Positions 1 to 10,013 of a DNA stretch of 64,000 bases are shown here, piece by piece; the stretch's first letter is position 1, and each line of letters opens with the position of its first letter. Position numbers and translations under genes: made by a program. The notes under the pieces were generated by a model, which searched no databases, was not told the DNA's origin, and saw only the letters and a program-made list of their open reading frames with translations. Source of the stretch: Tridacna crocea (Eukaryota; Mollusca; Bivalvia; Cardiida; Cardiidae); contig OX031060.1 in the NCBI GenBank assembly GCA_943736015.1, positions 2,562,001 through 2,626,000 of the forward strand. Reading direction: 5' to 3'.

Positions 1-495
1 ATCTGTCACTGTGAAATAATCAAAAGGCAACTTTTTCAGAAACGAGCACGGTGATCCATGCACATCTTTTTTTACTGTAATTTCCTAGAGACATGATGAG
101 CTTTGTATGTGCAAAGTCTTAAAAAAATCTGTCCGTTAGAGAATATTGTAGTATACGTCGTTACACCGAATTAATATAAAGAGGATAGTGTTTTTTTTTT
201 CCGGTGAAAGATCGAAATTTATTTTATCGACTGCACATCATCTGTAATATTTTCACCAGTGGCGCAACCAAAACTCGTCAATTTCCTGTTAATCACCCCG
301 GTTCTTAAGTTATGCTATAAAACACTAGTATACGTCTGAGTTTACTCTTATTCTACCTCTTGTCCTTTTAAATATAATCAAAAAGCCGACAAATCTTGTT
401 AACTTCTTATTGTAATGACTCGTCGGATAAAAACAACAAAAATGTACAGCCATGTAGGATCCTCGAGATACAGAAACTAGGGAGAAGACATATTT
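1..495. other. no recognised feature
   Basis: AT-rich non-coding sequence, presumably intron of the host gene. I see no exon with a supported acceptor, donor and domain. Confidence 0.4.
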
Positions 496-641
496 AGAGG
501 TTATTACACGGCTGATGAGAGCCGGAGAGTGATATCGGCCCTCCACCTTGATATCTGCCCCGAGGGCTTTAGCCCGAGGGCAGATTTCGAGTTGGAGGGC
601 CGATATCACTCTCCGGCCCTCATCAGCCGTGTAATAACCTC
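496..641. repeat. foldback (palindromic) element
   Basis: Two arms of about 68 bp (496-563 and 575-641) are inverted copies with only a few mismatches, around a short loop near 566-572. Both ends read AGAGGTTATTACACGGCTGA toward the centre. There is no coding capacity. This is a short non-autonomous foldback repeat. A 94-codon minus-strand ORF across it is produced by the palindrome and is not a gene. Confidence 0.8.
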
Positions 642-2059
642 TTTATTACATTCATGGATCAATAGCTCGACTTTTTTGTTTTCTAGCATGTTTAAATACT
701 AAAAACAAAAATATATTGTCTTCATTTGTTTGACAGAACTTTTTTCCGCGGGTAAACGTCACGTTCATGACGTCATTCATCATCACTATCGTAGAGCTGT
801 GTATGTGCAGTATAGGACGTTTTAAATAAACAGTTCTTCATGTTTGTTTATTGTATAAAAAATGTGGCCGTTATTGTTTTTCAGTCTAAATATTCAATTT
901 AGTGTGATGGGGATCAAAACTGAGAAACAGGATAAATAGAATAGATGGTTGGTGCTTGGAATTATGAAACTTAATCATGCTTGGTTCACCCGGCTCAATG
1001 GATAAAAATCGTAGAACTACTAGCCTACAGACACTACACATTGCCTGATAAGTTTCCCAATCCAAAACAACAACAATCTATTCTCTATTTATCATGTCTT
1101 TGTTTGTTTAACGATTCAACGTTGGGCGTGTTTCTGCGTTGTCTGCGCATGTCATATTCTTCGAAGATTCGACTGTCTTATATGACGCATTACTACTAGC
1201 CCCGAAAGCGGGCTGATTGTAATATTACGCTCTATAAAATAGCAATGTTGAAAATAGCTTTTACGTATCAATACGTTTGAGGAGAAATGAGACCTGCTTT
1301 AGCAACAGATTTCTCTAAACTGGTGATAGTTGAGTAAATTGCAGGAGTTAGCGTTTTATTGGGTAACCCTTTTTTTTTTGTTTTAATTTCAAAGTAACGG
1401 TTGTCGCGTAGGAAAGTGGTTCGGTTTTGTACCCAGGATGCCCATATCAGATAGATGAGTATTTATAGAATGCCATCTAGCGGGAGATAATGGTGTTTCT
1501 GAAAATTTGTCCGCTAGCGACTGACGGACCGATTCCGCCATTTTTTTTCAAAATGGATGTTTTGAGAACGTTAGTTTACGAGCGAGTGTTCTGTTGCTAT
1601 AGATATAGAACAAATATCTTATCAACGGGCAGGATATCAGATATCAGCCCGTTGCCCCGTCATATCTGCCCTCGCATGACACTGATATTACACCATTTTC
1701 AGTGGAAAATGTTACTATTATTAGATCTATTAACAGAATGTAATAAGATATAATATCCTTGCTCTGTGGAAAGGAGGCTTAATGTATCAACAAAAAGCAT
1801 CGATCCAGGTTAGCCTGCGCAGTCTCCGCAATCTGACCTAGGCCAATACTTTTTGCCTTTGGCCATTCTTCTGCATGTCCATGGACCAGTCTACACCTAA
1901 GGATTATGTTGGTAAATGGCCAAATTGTATCAACAGATCCATACTTATGTGGTGACTTGCTTGATACTATGCTGAAACTTCAAAGACAGAAAACAAATAG
2001 TTTCTTCAAACGTTTTAATTACCTTCTGGATTTTCAACATTCTAAAATCCATTTTATAG
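642..2059. other. intronic sequence, no supported exon
   Basis: Short ORFs here show no domain and no splice context. A small dyad lies near 1625-1672 (GGGCAGGATATCAGATATC and its partner). A degraded piece of the AGCCTGCGCAG palindromic repeat family lies at about 1810-1900. The rest is unrecognised. Confidence 0.4.
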
Positions 2060-2236
2060 ATTGTGAAGGAGAGCCAATACATATAAACAACGGACACGTC
2101 AACGTCACCGGTAAACAAGTCAATGCCACGGCAATTTATACATGCAATTCAGGCTATCAGCTTTACGGAAACAACATGATAATGTGCCAGTCTGACGGAA
2201 ATTGGCAAGTACCGGAAGCGAACTGCACAATAAAAG
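2060..2236 (+). CDS. exon: sushi/CCP domain 1
   Basis: The acceptor ATTTTATAG ends at 2059 and the donor GTAACT starts at 2237, giving 177 nt in phase 1-1. The 59 residues carry the four sushi cysteines in order: DCEGEP, then IYTCNSGY, IMCQSDGNW and a terminal EANC. The conserved Trp precedes the last Cys. Two sequons (NVT, NAT) are present. CCP modules bind protein ligands in complement regulators, adhesion proteins and receptors. An open frame runs upstream from 1906, but the acceptor and the start of homology place the exon edge at 2060. It pairs with the CCP exon at 4875. Confidence 0.9.
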
Positions 2237-3543
2237 GTAACTGAAATAGTTTTTGAGCCATGTTTTGGCAAAAGATTGTTTTAATGCAACTCCATGATTC
2301 ATTGTAATAAGCACGTCAGAACAAAACAATGGAGCCATGAAATCCATTTTGTGTTACAACCGATTAAATCACTAGGGACACTGGTCCTTTGACACGAGGA
2401 AAATTGTCGAATAGCAAAAAGTTTCGTTTCAGATCAGCCTGTGCGGACTGCGAAGGCTGATCGGAGTTGATACTCTTTTGCAAATGCATTAAAACCTCTT
2501 TAGCAACAGAATAGTTTATATCGAATTAGTTAAAACCCTTTTATTTAACAACACTTTCTGGAATAAATTCTGCGACTTATAGTGTTAACTCTTTACTACT
2601 GCCACATGGGGTACCTTTCACTGAACTCCGTACGCATGAAAATTTAGGTACAAATTTTTTATACATGTAAGCAAGCATCAAGTCTGAAAACATAACTGTA
2701 TAACTGTTATATTTGAGTAAATATTTGCATATCTTTAGGCTGGTCTATACTGGGTAAAGCAAGGATGGTATGTGTGTATATTCAATCCCCACAGTTTGCG
2801 TAAATCTACGCAGTTCTCTGACAGGTAACCCTGGAAACTAACCTAGTATATACTTGTGGCATGATAATGGGAGTCGACCCTGCTGGTCACGGAACTCGAC
2901 CCAAAATCTTCTTTCGAGAGGATGGCGCTCAAACTCTACGCTGCTATCTACATAATTGCATAACAAGGTAGCAAAATAACAGCGACCTGCATTTCTCAGT
3001 TGTGACGGTGTAGGATTATGAATTTGGAGGGTCCAGGTTCGTTATTTATTTGAAGCGCTTGTGATCGAAAAAGTTTCCTTTGCCAAGACTCTTCGGGATC
3101 ACAGCGTACTATCGGTGAAGTCAGGGACATACATAAATGAGTGGGCTTCAGCTGTATATAACTGTGAAAATACAAAAGAAAAAAAGGTAAGAGCACAATT
3201 CAAACATTTTCAAAACAGGACAAAATAACACGAGGTAAGACTCTAACGTTAGTTCGTGGCAAACCGCATTAGGTCCTCCGGTAACCAACAGAACTGTTTT
3301 TACAGGACGTCCAGTGAGAGGACTTGAAAGTCAACGGAATCAAAATTGCTGAATTGCCATCGGTCTAAACTGAGTGATAGGAATGTTATAAAATCTTTAA
3401 CAGTGCTCCGAGGTATTTACGTCATACACAAAACGTTTGCCGTGCCTTGTCCTGATAAATAGGTTGGATAAAACGAAAATTTGAAAATCCAGCGGCTTGT
3501 GGAAGACAAATCCTCGACAGAATCATCACAGAGCCGACTACAT
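2237..3543. other. intron, little recognised
   Basis: One short dyad at about 2435-2465 (GATCAGCCTGTGCGGACTG and partner) belongs to the AGCCTGCGCAG palindromic repeat family. Nothing else was recognised. Confidence 0.4.
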
Positions 3544-3748
3544 TAGCTCTTTATCAAATGACAAAATTTTAGCTTGGTACATATTGAAAACATTTGCAAA
3601 ATGAACAGAGCAAGATTGGTGGGATTGTCTTTGATCGTATAGAAACTTTACAGGAAAAGGAGAAAATGCTGATAACCAACATTTTCTCCTCTTCCACCAA
3701 TGTTTTCAAAACATATATCTTAGGGTCGTGAAAACTCGAGATCACTGC
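3544..3748. repeat. TTAA-type palindromic MITE, diverged copy
   Basis: The left end resembles CTTTATCAAATGACAAAATT. The centre at 3653-3710 is the dyad GGAGAAAATGCTGATAACC with its mirror half. The right end keeps the GGGTCGTGAAAA motif seen in other copies. No TTAA is clearly preserved on either side, so the copy is old. Confidence 0.6.
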
Positions 3749-4384
3749 ATGCTTGTATAATGATACATGTTTTTGTCATTGCCCATGGACATAAATCAAA
3801 TGATGACTTAAGGACGTATATGACAATTTTTGCTAGAGAACAGATTTTTTTAAACTTTGCACTTACAAAGCTCATCATTTCTCCAAGAGATTACAGTAAA
3901 AAAAAACCGTGGGTACCCGTGCTCGTGTCTAAGAAATTTGCCGTTGAAAAAGGTATATATTTACAGTCCCAAAATTCAGTTTATATTGGATTTACAGTTT
4001 CTTTAATAGTCAATTAAACACAAAAATTTCAGGAAAAATAATGTACACCAATTTTATAAAAACGCATATATATTTGCACAAAAACTATATGAGAGCATGG
4101 TTTTTAGCATGATGAATATACAAAAACGCATGTTATATTTAGATCATTGAGTTAAAGAGGGCGATAAATATGATCGAATTGAGGCTTATTTACAAAAAAA
4201 AGTACACACTTTCTAACGGAGTCACTTTTCTTAAAATTTCCACATTTATAGTATGTACAATTCAGAACAGTAAGAAAAAAATAAAAACGTCACCTACCCG
4301 TGCTTATTTTGTCAGAAAACAAGGTTGAAGGTCACTATAGAAATTATTTTTCAAGGAAAAAAATTGTATGAAAGCTCAACAGAC

Positions 4385-4455
4385 ATTTAGCGAAAAGGAG
4401 AAATTGTTTGATAAGAGCAATTTCTCCTTTTCCAACAACAGTTTTTAAAGTGGAA
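4385..4455. repeat. MITE core fragment
   Basis: Only the central dyad is clear: AAAAGGAGAAATTG, a short loop, then CAATTTCTCCTTTT. It is the AAATTG stem variant of the palindromic MITE family. The outer ends are eroded. Confidence 0.55.
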
Positions 4456-4874
4456 ACAGCTATACTTCCACAGATTTAAATTTCATGGCTTTGTTTCCTT
4501 GTTAGGTGTATAACGCCGTGTCAACAGCATTTTAATCATTTCTCAATGACAGTTCAAAGATCCAATTTTGTGTCTTCACAAACGCTACCTGAAGAAAGAG
4601 CTACTTGTTTCAGTGCACAAATAGTATTGCCATTATGCAAATAGATGCACTTTTGATTTAATATTCGCGACAGAAATACATGCACAGTAGGATGCGCACG
4701 AACATTTATCATATACGTCGTTAAGATGTCGTTGTGAAATAGAGATAAATGATATGAATCGATATTTACATGACTAAAAAGGTGAATATTGTGTCAAACA
4801 GAGAAATTGCAAACGAGCTTCAAGACGGAACAGGCGTCTGCAGTAGGTAATGACTTTACCCTTTTTTGCTTCAG

Positions 4875-5054
4875 ACTGCCATCCACCAAACAGTATCCTT
4901 CATGGAACAGTCAACTATACCAGCACGACGGTGAACTCTACTGCGGAGTATCGTTGTGATAAAGGATATCATTTAGATGGAGCTGTTGTTGTTAATATTA
5001 CCTGCCAAGCTAACGGAAGCTGGATTCCTCTGCTGGAGAGCTGCACCGTTACAA
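4875..5054 (+). CDS. exon: sushi/CCP domain 2
   Basis: The acceptor TTGCTTCAG ends at 4874 and the donor GTACAC starts at 5055, giving 180 nt in phase 1-1. The sequence begins DCHPPNSILHGTVNYTSTTV and continues with EYRCDKGYHLDG, ITCQANGSW and LLESC. That supplies all four sushi cysteines and the Trp. Sequons are NYT, NST, NIT and NGS. It is the second member of a tandem CCP pair before the EGF module. The donor is weaker than average (ACA followed by GTACAC) but is the only one keeping domain and phase. Confidence 0.88.
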
Positions 5055-5269
5055 GTACACGAAAACTTTTGTAATTTCGAGATTATTTTTAATCATGAAA
5101 TATGATAAGCTGAAAATAAAAGTACAAAAAATTTGGTTTTGATTTTGGATCCAGACTGTACGGTATGTTTAGAGATTCTTAGGAAAAGAAGATACTTCGA
5201 AATTCAAAAGAAAACAGCATAATTATTTCCGATTGTAATTGCAGAAGTAGTGGCAATTATTACCACCAT

Positions 5270-5290
5270 CCAGAGAGAGAGAGAGAGAGG

Positions 5291-5327
<37 letters not shown>

Positions 5328-5414
5328 GTTACACGCGTACTGCATGCGCATTTCTAACCGCAGGGATACCAAAATCCTAGTTTATTATTATTACTATTAT
5401 TATTATTATTATTT
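5270..5414. repeat. (GA)n and (TTA)n microsatellites
   Basis: A GA tract lies at about 5270-5324. A TTA/TAT tract at 5383-5414 runs directly into the TTTTCAG acceptor of the EGF exon, so a microsatellite supplies that exon's pyrimidine-rich tract. Confidence 0.9.
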
Positions 5415-5418
5415 TCAG

Positions 5419-5568
5419 TTCATGGTTACAACGAAACTTGCGAACAATTGGTTCAAGAACAACAATGTTCTACTCATAACGCCTCGTGTCGTCCCTTTGA
5501 CAAAGACTTCAGCTGCAGATGCAGTGACGATCATTACTACCATCAAGACAACAACAGCTGTCTACAAC
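5419..5568 (+). CDS. exon: EGF-like domain
   Basis: The acceptor ATTTTCAG ends at 5418 and the donor GTAAAT starts at 5569, giving 150 nt in phase 1-1. The product begins VHGYNETCEQLVQEQQCST and continues with ASCRPFDKDFSCRCSDDHYY and NNSCLQ. The six cysteines fall in the EGF order C-x8-C-x6-C-x8-C-x1-C-x11-C. The spacing is short, and I see no clear calcium-binding motif at the start. It lies between the sushi pair and the FN3 array. GA-rich sequence follows the donor immediately. Confidence 0.85.
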
Positions 5569-5603
5569 GTAAATATGTCGAGAGAGAGGGAGCGAGAGAG
5601 AGG

Positions 5604-5810
5604 GTTCCAATTACAAACGGGGGTGTAATTCTGGTATACATTTATACAGTTGCGCATTTCTAAACCAAATCCGAGACAAATATGGAAAGAATGACACTGT
5701 ATAAAATCGTACTTGCAAAATACAAACTTGCAGATCGAATTGAAACCACGGCAAAATATACTTACATGGTTTGCTCTTGGCGTTTACCTGCCAAAGCAAC
5801 GGATAACACA
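5604..5810 (+). pseudogene. decayed third sushi exon
   Basis: About 35 bp beyond the EGF exon, pieces of a CCP exon are recognisable. VPITNGGV (5605-5628) matches the PIHINNGHV and SILHGTV part of the live sushi exons. ETTAKYTY (about 5740-5763) matches NATAIYTC and STAEYRC. TACCTGCCAAAGCAACGG (about 5787-5804) matches the TCQANG region of CCP 2. The pieces are not in one frame, a stop follows the third, and about 80 extra bases separate the first two. No acceptor precedes it. It is most likely a duplicated sushi exon that has died. Confidence 0.6.
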
Positions 5811-5892
5811 TATTCATATGTTAACAGAGACCTGAGCTTCTTTATATTTTCTTGACTATTTTGAATGCAGTGGGATTCTGCCAATAATATAT

Positions 5893-6190
5893 ATAACTCT
5901 GTGTTGTTTGACTGAGTGGGGATTTACGCCACTTTCAACATTATTTCAATCATATTATGACGGCAGCTCACATATTCATTTTTCGTGGGTTTCACCAGTT
6001 ACGCTAGGGAATTGAAGTGTCTTGTCCAATGACACTCCAACTGATTTCACTAGTGCTTTGCTAAGGTTCTGAAGAATTTTTTCCAAGGACACTGCTTAAA
6101 AAAACTCGGTACTTGAAGTGAAGCACCAACATTTGGGCCTCCAGGTTTATGCTTTATGAATGAGCCACACAGAACCCCATTCGGTCCTGC
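5893..6190 (-). mobile_element. SINE-like fragment
   Basis: The left part (GGGATTTACGCCACTTTCAA, then ATTATTTCAATCATATTATG) matches the 3' domain of the tRNA-derived SINEs at 11787 and 23935. The piece TGAAGTGTCTTGTCCAATG at about 6016 matches a core also seen at 38300. The tRNA-like head is not recognisable. The tail is to the left, so the copy reads on the minus strand. Confidence 0.5.
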
Positions 6191-6398
6191 AATCAATGTC
6201 GTTTATCTAAAATAATTAGCCAAAGGTTCTTTTCTAAGTTATTGCTTTTAGAAAAGAGGCAAAGAGATGTGTTGGTATAGGAAAAGCGCACACAAAACTA
6301 AACCTATCATAGACTGACGAAATGTCAGAATATTTCGACGGGTGAGGGCAGAAAGGTGCCATCTGCACTTTTCATAGTTTTGAGAAAATCGCATTTAA

Positions 6399-6624
6399 CT
6401 CTTTACCAAACGACAAAAATTTAAACTAGATTATTCCGAATTCAAACCATTTGCAGACGACAAAATAATTTTGACTCAAAAATTGAAATTTGTGTTGGGA
6501 AGAGTAGAAAATATTGTAGGAAAAGGAGAAAATGTAGGTAACCAGCATTTTCTCCTTTTCCCACAATGTTTTCAATAGCTTTCTTTTCCAGAGGTGTTAA
6601 AAATCGGGATTGTGTGGTAAAGGG
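6399..6624. repeat. palindromic MITE, TTAA-flanked
   Basis: TTAA occurs at 6395-6398 and 6625-6628, with ends CTCTTTACCAAACGACAAAA and TGTGTGGTAAAGGG. The centre is the dyad GGAAAAGGAGAAAATG and its mirror. It is inserted inside the 3.0-kb TIR transposon and is therefore younger than that insertion. Confidence 0.8.
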
Positions 6625-6654
6625 TTAAAGGTTTTGGGGTGTATATAAAATCAG

Positions 6655-6860
6655 GAAGTGCTTGTATTTTTAGCTCACCTGAGCACGAAGTGCTCATGGT
6701 GAGCTATTGTGGTCGTGCTGTGTCCGTCGTCCGTCGTGCGTCGTGCGTCGTCCGTCGTCTGTCGTCCGTAAATCGTAAATGTCATCGTACTTCACGGGAA
6801 TCACAATGTATGGCTTGCAACTTCTTGCCAAAGATATAACAGTACTCCACATGCTTGTGA
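6655..6860 (+). mobile_element. Helitron-like 5' end fragment
   Basis: It begins TTTTTAGCTCACCTGAGCAC, forms a hairpin (GAGCACGAAGTGCTC), then has a GTCCGTC/GTGCGTC-rich tract. This is the same start as the element at 18096. The internal 145-bp repeats are absent. The 3' limit is unclear because it abuts or overlaps the C-terminal end of the transposon ORF. Confidence 0.5.
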
Positions 6861-8743
6861 CATAAACTGGTGTTAATTTCTTTGCATTTTCTATTGACGA
6901 ATGAATACCGTCACGTTCCATCTGTGAATGTTCACGCTGAAAGAACTTGTGGTTAATCATTTGTAGTGTTTCAGATAGATTTAGTGAATAAAGCAAGCTA
7001 CCTGCCACAAACTGGTTCCTGTTCTATCCACCACCCATAGCAAAAAGATATGTGATTTCCTTTATTTGAGAACCGTTTGTAACTTCATTATTATGCATAA
7101 CCAAACAAGAGGCAATTTGCACCTCGGCTAGCCTGATTTTCATCCCATACATAGCAGGTGCCATTCCTATCTTCCTATCTCCGAGTGAGTTCATCGACAA
7201 ATTAAAGAAAGAGAGCTTCATTCTGTAATAAATATCCCCCACCATTGTACAGGGGAGTCGATAGAACAGCCTGAAGATCAAATGTAGCAGCATAAAATCT
7301 TTGCTCCTTCTGGGCCCTGATTTTCTCCTTTTCTGGTCTAGCTTTAATTCTTCTTTCCTGGTGTTCTTTAAACTCTTTCTCAACAGAACCATCAACTTCT
7401 CCCTGCTTTTTTTCTTATTTCTTACAGATTACAAATGGAACACTAGTCTTCTTTCGGTTTAAAGAATGACAGCTTATATTCTGTACAAAACACATCTCGG
7501 TACTTTTTCAGTGAATTTGTGACTGGCTTGAGTCCTTTGTCTTTGCAATTGTCTCTATATAGTTCAAACATCTTGTTAATACTCAAATCTTGCGAGAGAT
7601 ATTCCTTTTTTCATTCTTTTCAAACGTTATGTGATTCCATACATGGAAACGACTCAACATGTTTTCTCACCATGTCAAGGCATTCAGAAGTGATTTTGTT
7701 TGCAAAGGCAGTTCTACCTCCCTCATCTCTTCCTACAAAAAATCCATGTTCCTTCTTCTTTGATGCAAAGTACACAGTCTTTTTTCCGATATGCAGACTT
7801 TTCAAAAAGAATTTTCTACACACTCTTACTTTTTCATTGTCTGTTGGCAGTAGGTATGAATATGAAATAGATTAATGCCCTATAGTTTGTTTTGGTGTCG
7901 AAGATGATACATGATGACATATAAAGTCTCTCTGTCTCCCATGATCCTGTAAGGCCCAGTATGCATCAAAGATTTACTTTCATTGTTCCTGATTAAATTT
8001 TTCTACAAACTTAAATCTGCACTTCGAACAGTTGACTAATAAGAGCATCGATCTGGCTTTAATATGCTTCGCCGTTTGCGATTTTAATTCCAGCATCTCT
8101 GTTTCGTTTCCTCACATTTCACTTCCAGACTACATTTTCGCTTGCGTTTCTAATCTTTGTTATTTGGACTTCTGAACCTTGCATCTTTATGCATCTTATA
8201 CATCGATATGGTGTTACATCTGGGCAGGTATCCCATCCGTCATCTTTTGAGGGTGTTGACACATTTTCATCATTGTTTCTGTCTATTTCTTTGTTTACCT
8301 GGTCCGATTTATCACTGGAACTGTTTACTATCGACGCGGTTTTTGAAAATAGAGTCTTTTGCATCATAATGTTCCTGTCCTGGAATAGCAATATCAGCCA
8401 AGTGAATGTAGCTTTCTGTTGATGCAACTAAATCTGGTGCAAAATCATATACCGGAGTTGATATAAGACTGGAAAATACTTGGATAGTAACACTGAATAT
8501 ATTGGCAGCAGCTAGTGGAAGGCAATCTGCTAAACTAGTATTCGACTGCCCAGTCTGTTTTAAGCACGATATCGTCTGTATATAATCATTTTCTTCTCCC
8601 TCGAAGTTTGTAAAATTAATGTTATGATGCATTTTTGCTACCATATGACTGCCGAGGTCACTGGTATACAAAGTCGGATCTAATTGACTCAAGGCTGCTC
8701 TAAAGAAGCAGTCGCCATCAGGTGAAACTCGAACTCTTTCCAA
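6694..8743 (-). pseudogene. decayed transposase-like protein with OTU-like domain
   Basis: Read on the minus strand from 8743, the first part (8312-8743) starts MERVRVSPDGDCFFRAALSQ. DGDCFFRA is the catalytic Asp-Cys signature of OTU cysteine proteases, and EHYDAKD at about residue 123 supplies the expected C-terminal His. Further on come a Cys-containing segment (TPYRCIRCIKM), then CRKFFLKSLHIGKKTV (7620-7823) with ESFPCMESHN. Then DNCKDKGLKPVTNSLKKYRD (about 7450-7560), GDIYYRMKLSFFNLSMNSLG (7024-7395) and REHSQMERDGIHSSIENAKK (6694-7008). The later blocks belong to a multi-copy animal family I take to be a DDE-type transposase. The reading frame is broken in several places and a central DCGGQN-type motif is eroded, so the copy is inactive. 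Confidence 0.6.
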
Positions 8744-9039
8744 TCCGTTGCTAGCTAGAAGGTCATGAAGCCTTTGTAAGTGGTATTTTTCAATAATTCT
8801 TCTTACATTTTCCTCTCACTTACTTCTACGTTTCACTTCTCCTAATATGGATAATCCTCCTTAAATGGTATCCATTTCACATTAATAAGCATAGATCTAT
8901 AACCATGAAAAGACTCAGCTTAAATGTTTCATATTGTTATCATTGTACATCTAACTAATCAGCATTGAGCTAAGATTACTTTTTGAAAGCAATTTGCCTA
9001 ATCAGCTTCCTTGTGAAATACCTAGCAACTGCTATTTGT

Positions 9040-9182
9040 CAACTAAAAGATAAACTTCGAGCAGTAAATACCTTTATGCAGTTTAACTGTCACCAAATTT
9101 TAAAACATAAAGGTGCCATTTGGCAAACGGAGCCTTTATGCAGATTGGCATTTCAGATGGCACCTTTATGCAGGACCAGATT
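9040..9182. repeat. short repeats near right end of TIR element
   Basis: ACCTTTATGCAG-type and GGTGCCATTTGGCA-type motifs recur several times in both orientations, echoing the GGTGCCATCTGCAC core of the terminal repeats. They look like subterminal repeats of the 3.0-kb transposon. Confidence 0.5.
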
Positions 9183-9530
9183 TACATATTTGTAGATGGA
9201 AGCTATATGATGTGGTGGTTTTTGTACCTGATAGTTATTTGATTACAATGAAACTTTGACACAAGTTGAACACTATTATATGGATTCTGTTAATGATCAA
9301 AACTCAATTTTGACCAAAAGTGCAGATGGCACCTTTCTGCCTTCACCCGTCGATTTGTTTCTATGGTCGGTTAAGTGAATTAAAGTCTTTGTGATTCATG
9401 TCAGCTGTGAAAAACAATAGTATGCACCTTTGCTTACTTGGATTCTGTAACTATACCATATGAACGCAGTATACATAAGTTTATTTTCATCCCATGTAGA
9501 TAAACCGTACCGACGTAAACCTTTTTGAGT

Positions 9531-9555
9531 CGCCTGGTTGCGTAGCAACCAGGCT
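9531..9555. repeat. short perfect hairpin
   Basis: GCCTGGTTGC and GCAACCAGGC flank a 3-nt loop. No poly-T or gene context gives it a function. Confidence 0.6.
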
Positions 9556-9868
9556 CTCATTGTTATCATGCTGATCTATGGGGTGACGTAAGCATACCTC
9601 CGGCCTTGTTCTGCTTCCTGTCCCGAGTTCCGGTTTACGAGATAAAACATAGTTTTCTAATTATTCGGTGAACAACCCAGTTTTTTTTTTCTGTTGTAAA
9701 TAAATTACAGTTGTGCCTTTGTGATAATGAATATGTCTATAGAGACTGAGCTGTTTCACGGTTCAAACCTTTGAAACAATCATTTCGTCCACGAGGGTAC
9801 ACATTAGCCTATGTCTGTGTATGACATCATTTCTAAAAATAGCGCATAACGTAAATATGTAAAATTAT

Positions 9869-10013
9869 GTGTATATGACACCTTTTGATAACATAGAAAA
9901 CATTGTGACAAAAGGTGAAAGTGCTCGTCACGAGCAATTTCACCTTTTGCCACAAGATTTTCCAAAGGCTCCTACAAGCAATGCGTAGAAATGAGTACCT
10001 ATGGAGTAAAGGG
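9869..10013. repeat. palindromic MITE, family B, truncated
   Basis: The core is the dyad AGGTGAAAGTGCTCGTCACG with its mirror. The right end is TATGGAGTAAAGGG. The left outer part found in full copies (31193, 39043) is missing. Confidence 0.65.

Larger units (their letters stand above)
6336..9352. mobile_element. 3.0-kb TIR DNA transposon, Sola-like?
   Basis: Inverted ends of about 38 bp begin CGACGGGTGAGGGCAGAAAG at 6336. The mirrored copy ends at 9352, with one mismatch over the first 35 bases. Both sides are flanked by ATTT (6332-6335 and 9353-9356), a 4-bp target duplication. The element carries one minus-strand protein-coding region (6694-8743) and nested insertions (a palindromic MITE and a Helitron-like 5' end). 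A 4-bp duplication and the protein family suggest a Sola-type element, but I could not confirm the superfamily. Confidence 0.7.

Noticed and set aside
1906-2059. Start of the host protein at the ATG at 1906
   Set aside because: Homology and a good acceptor begin at 2060. The upstream part of the frame has no signal peptide and is intron.
8157-8422. Two plus-strand ORFs of 70-77 codons
   Set aside because: They are antisense shadows of the OTU-bearing minus-strand gene.
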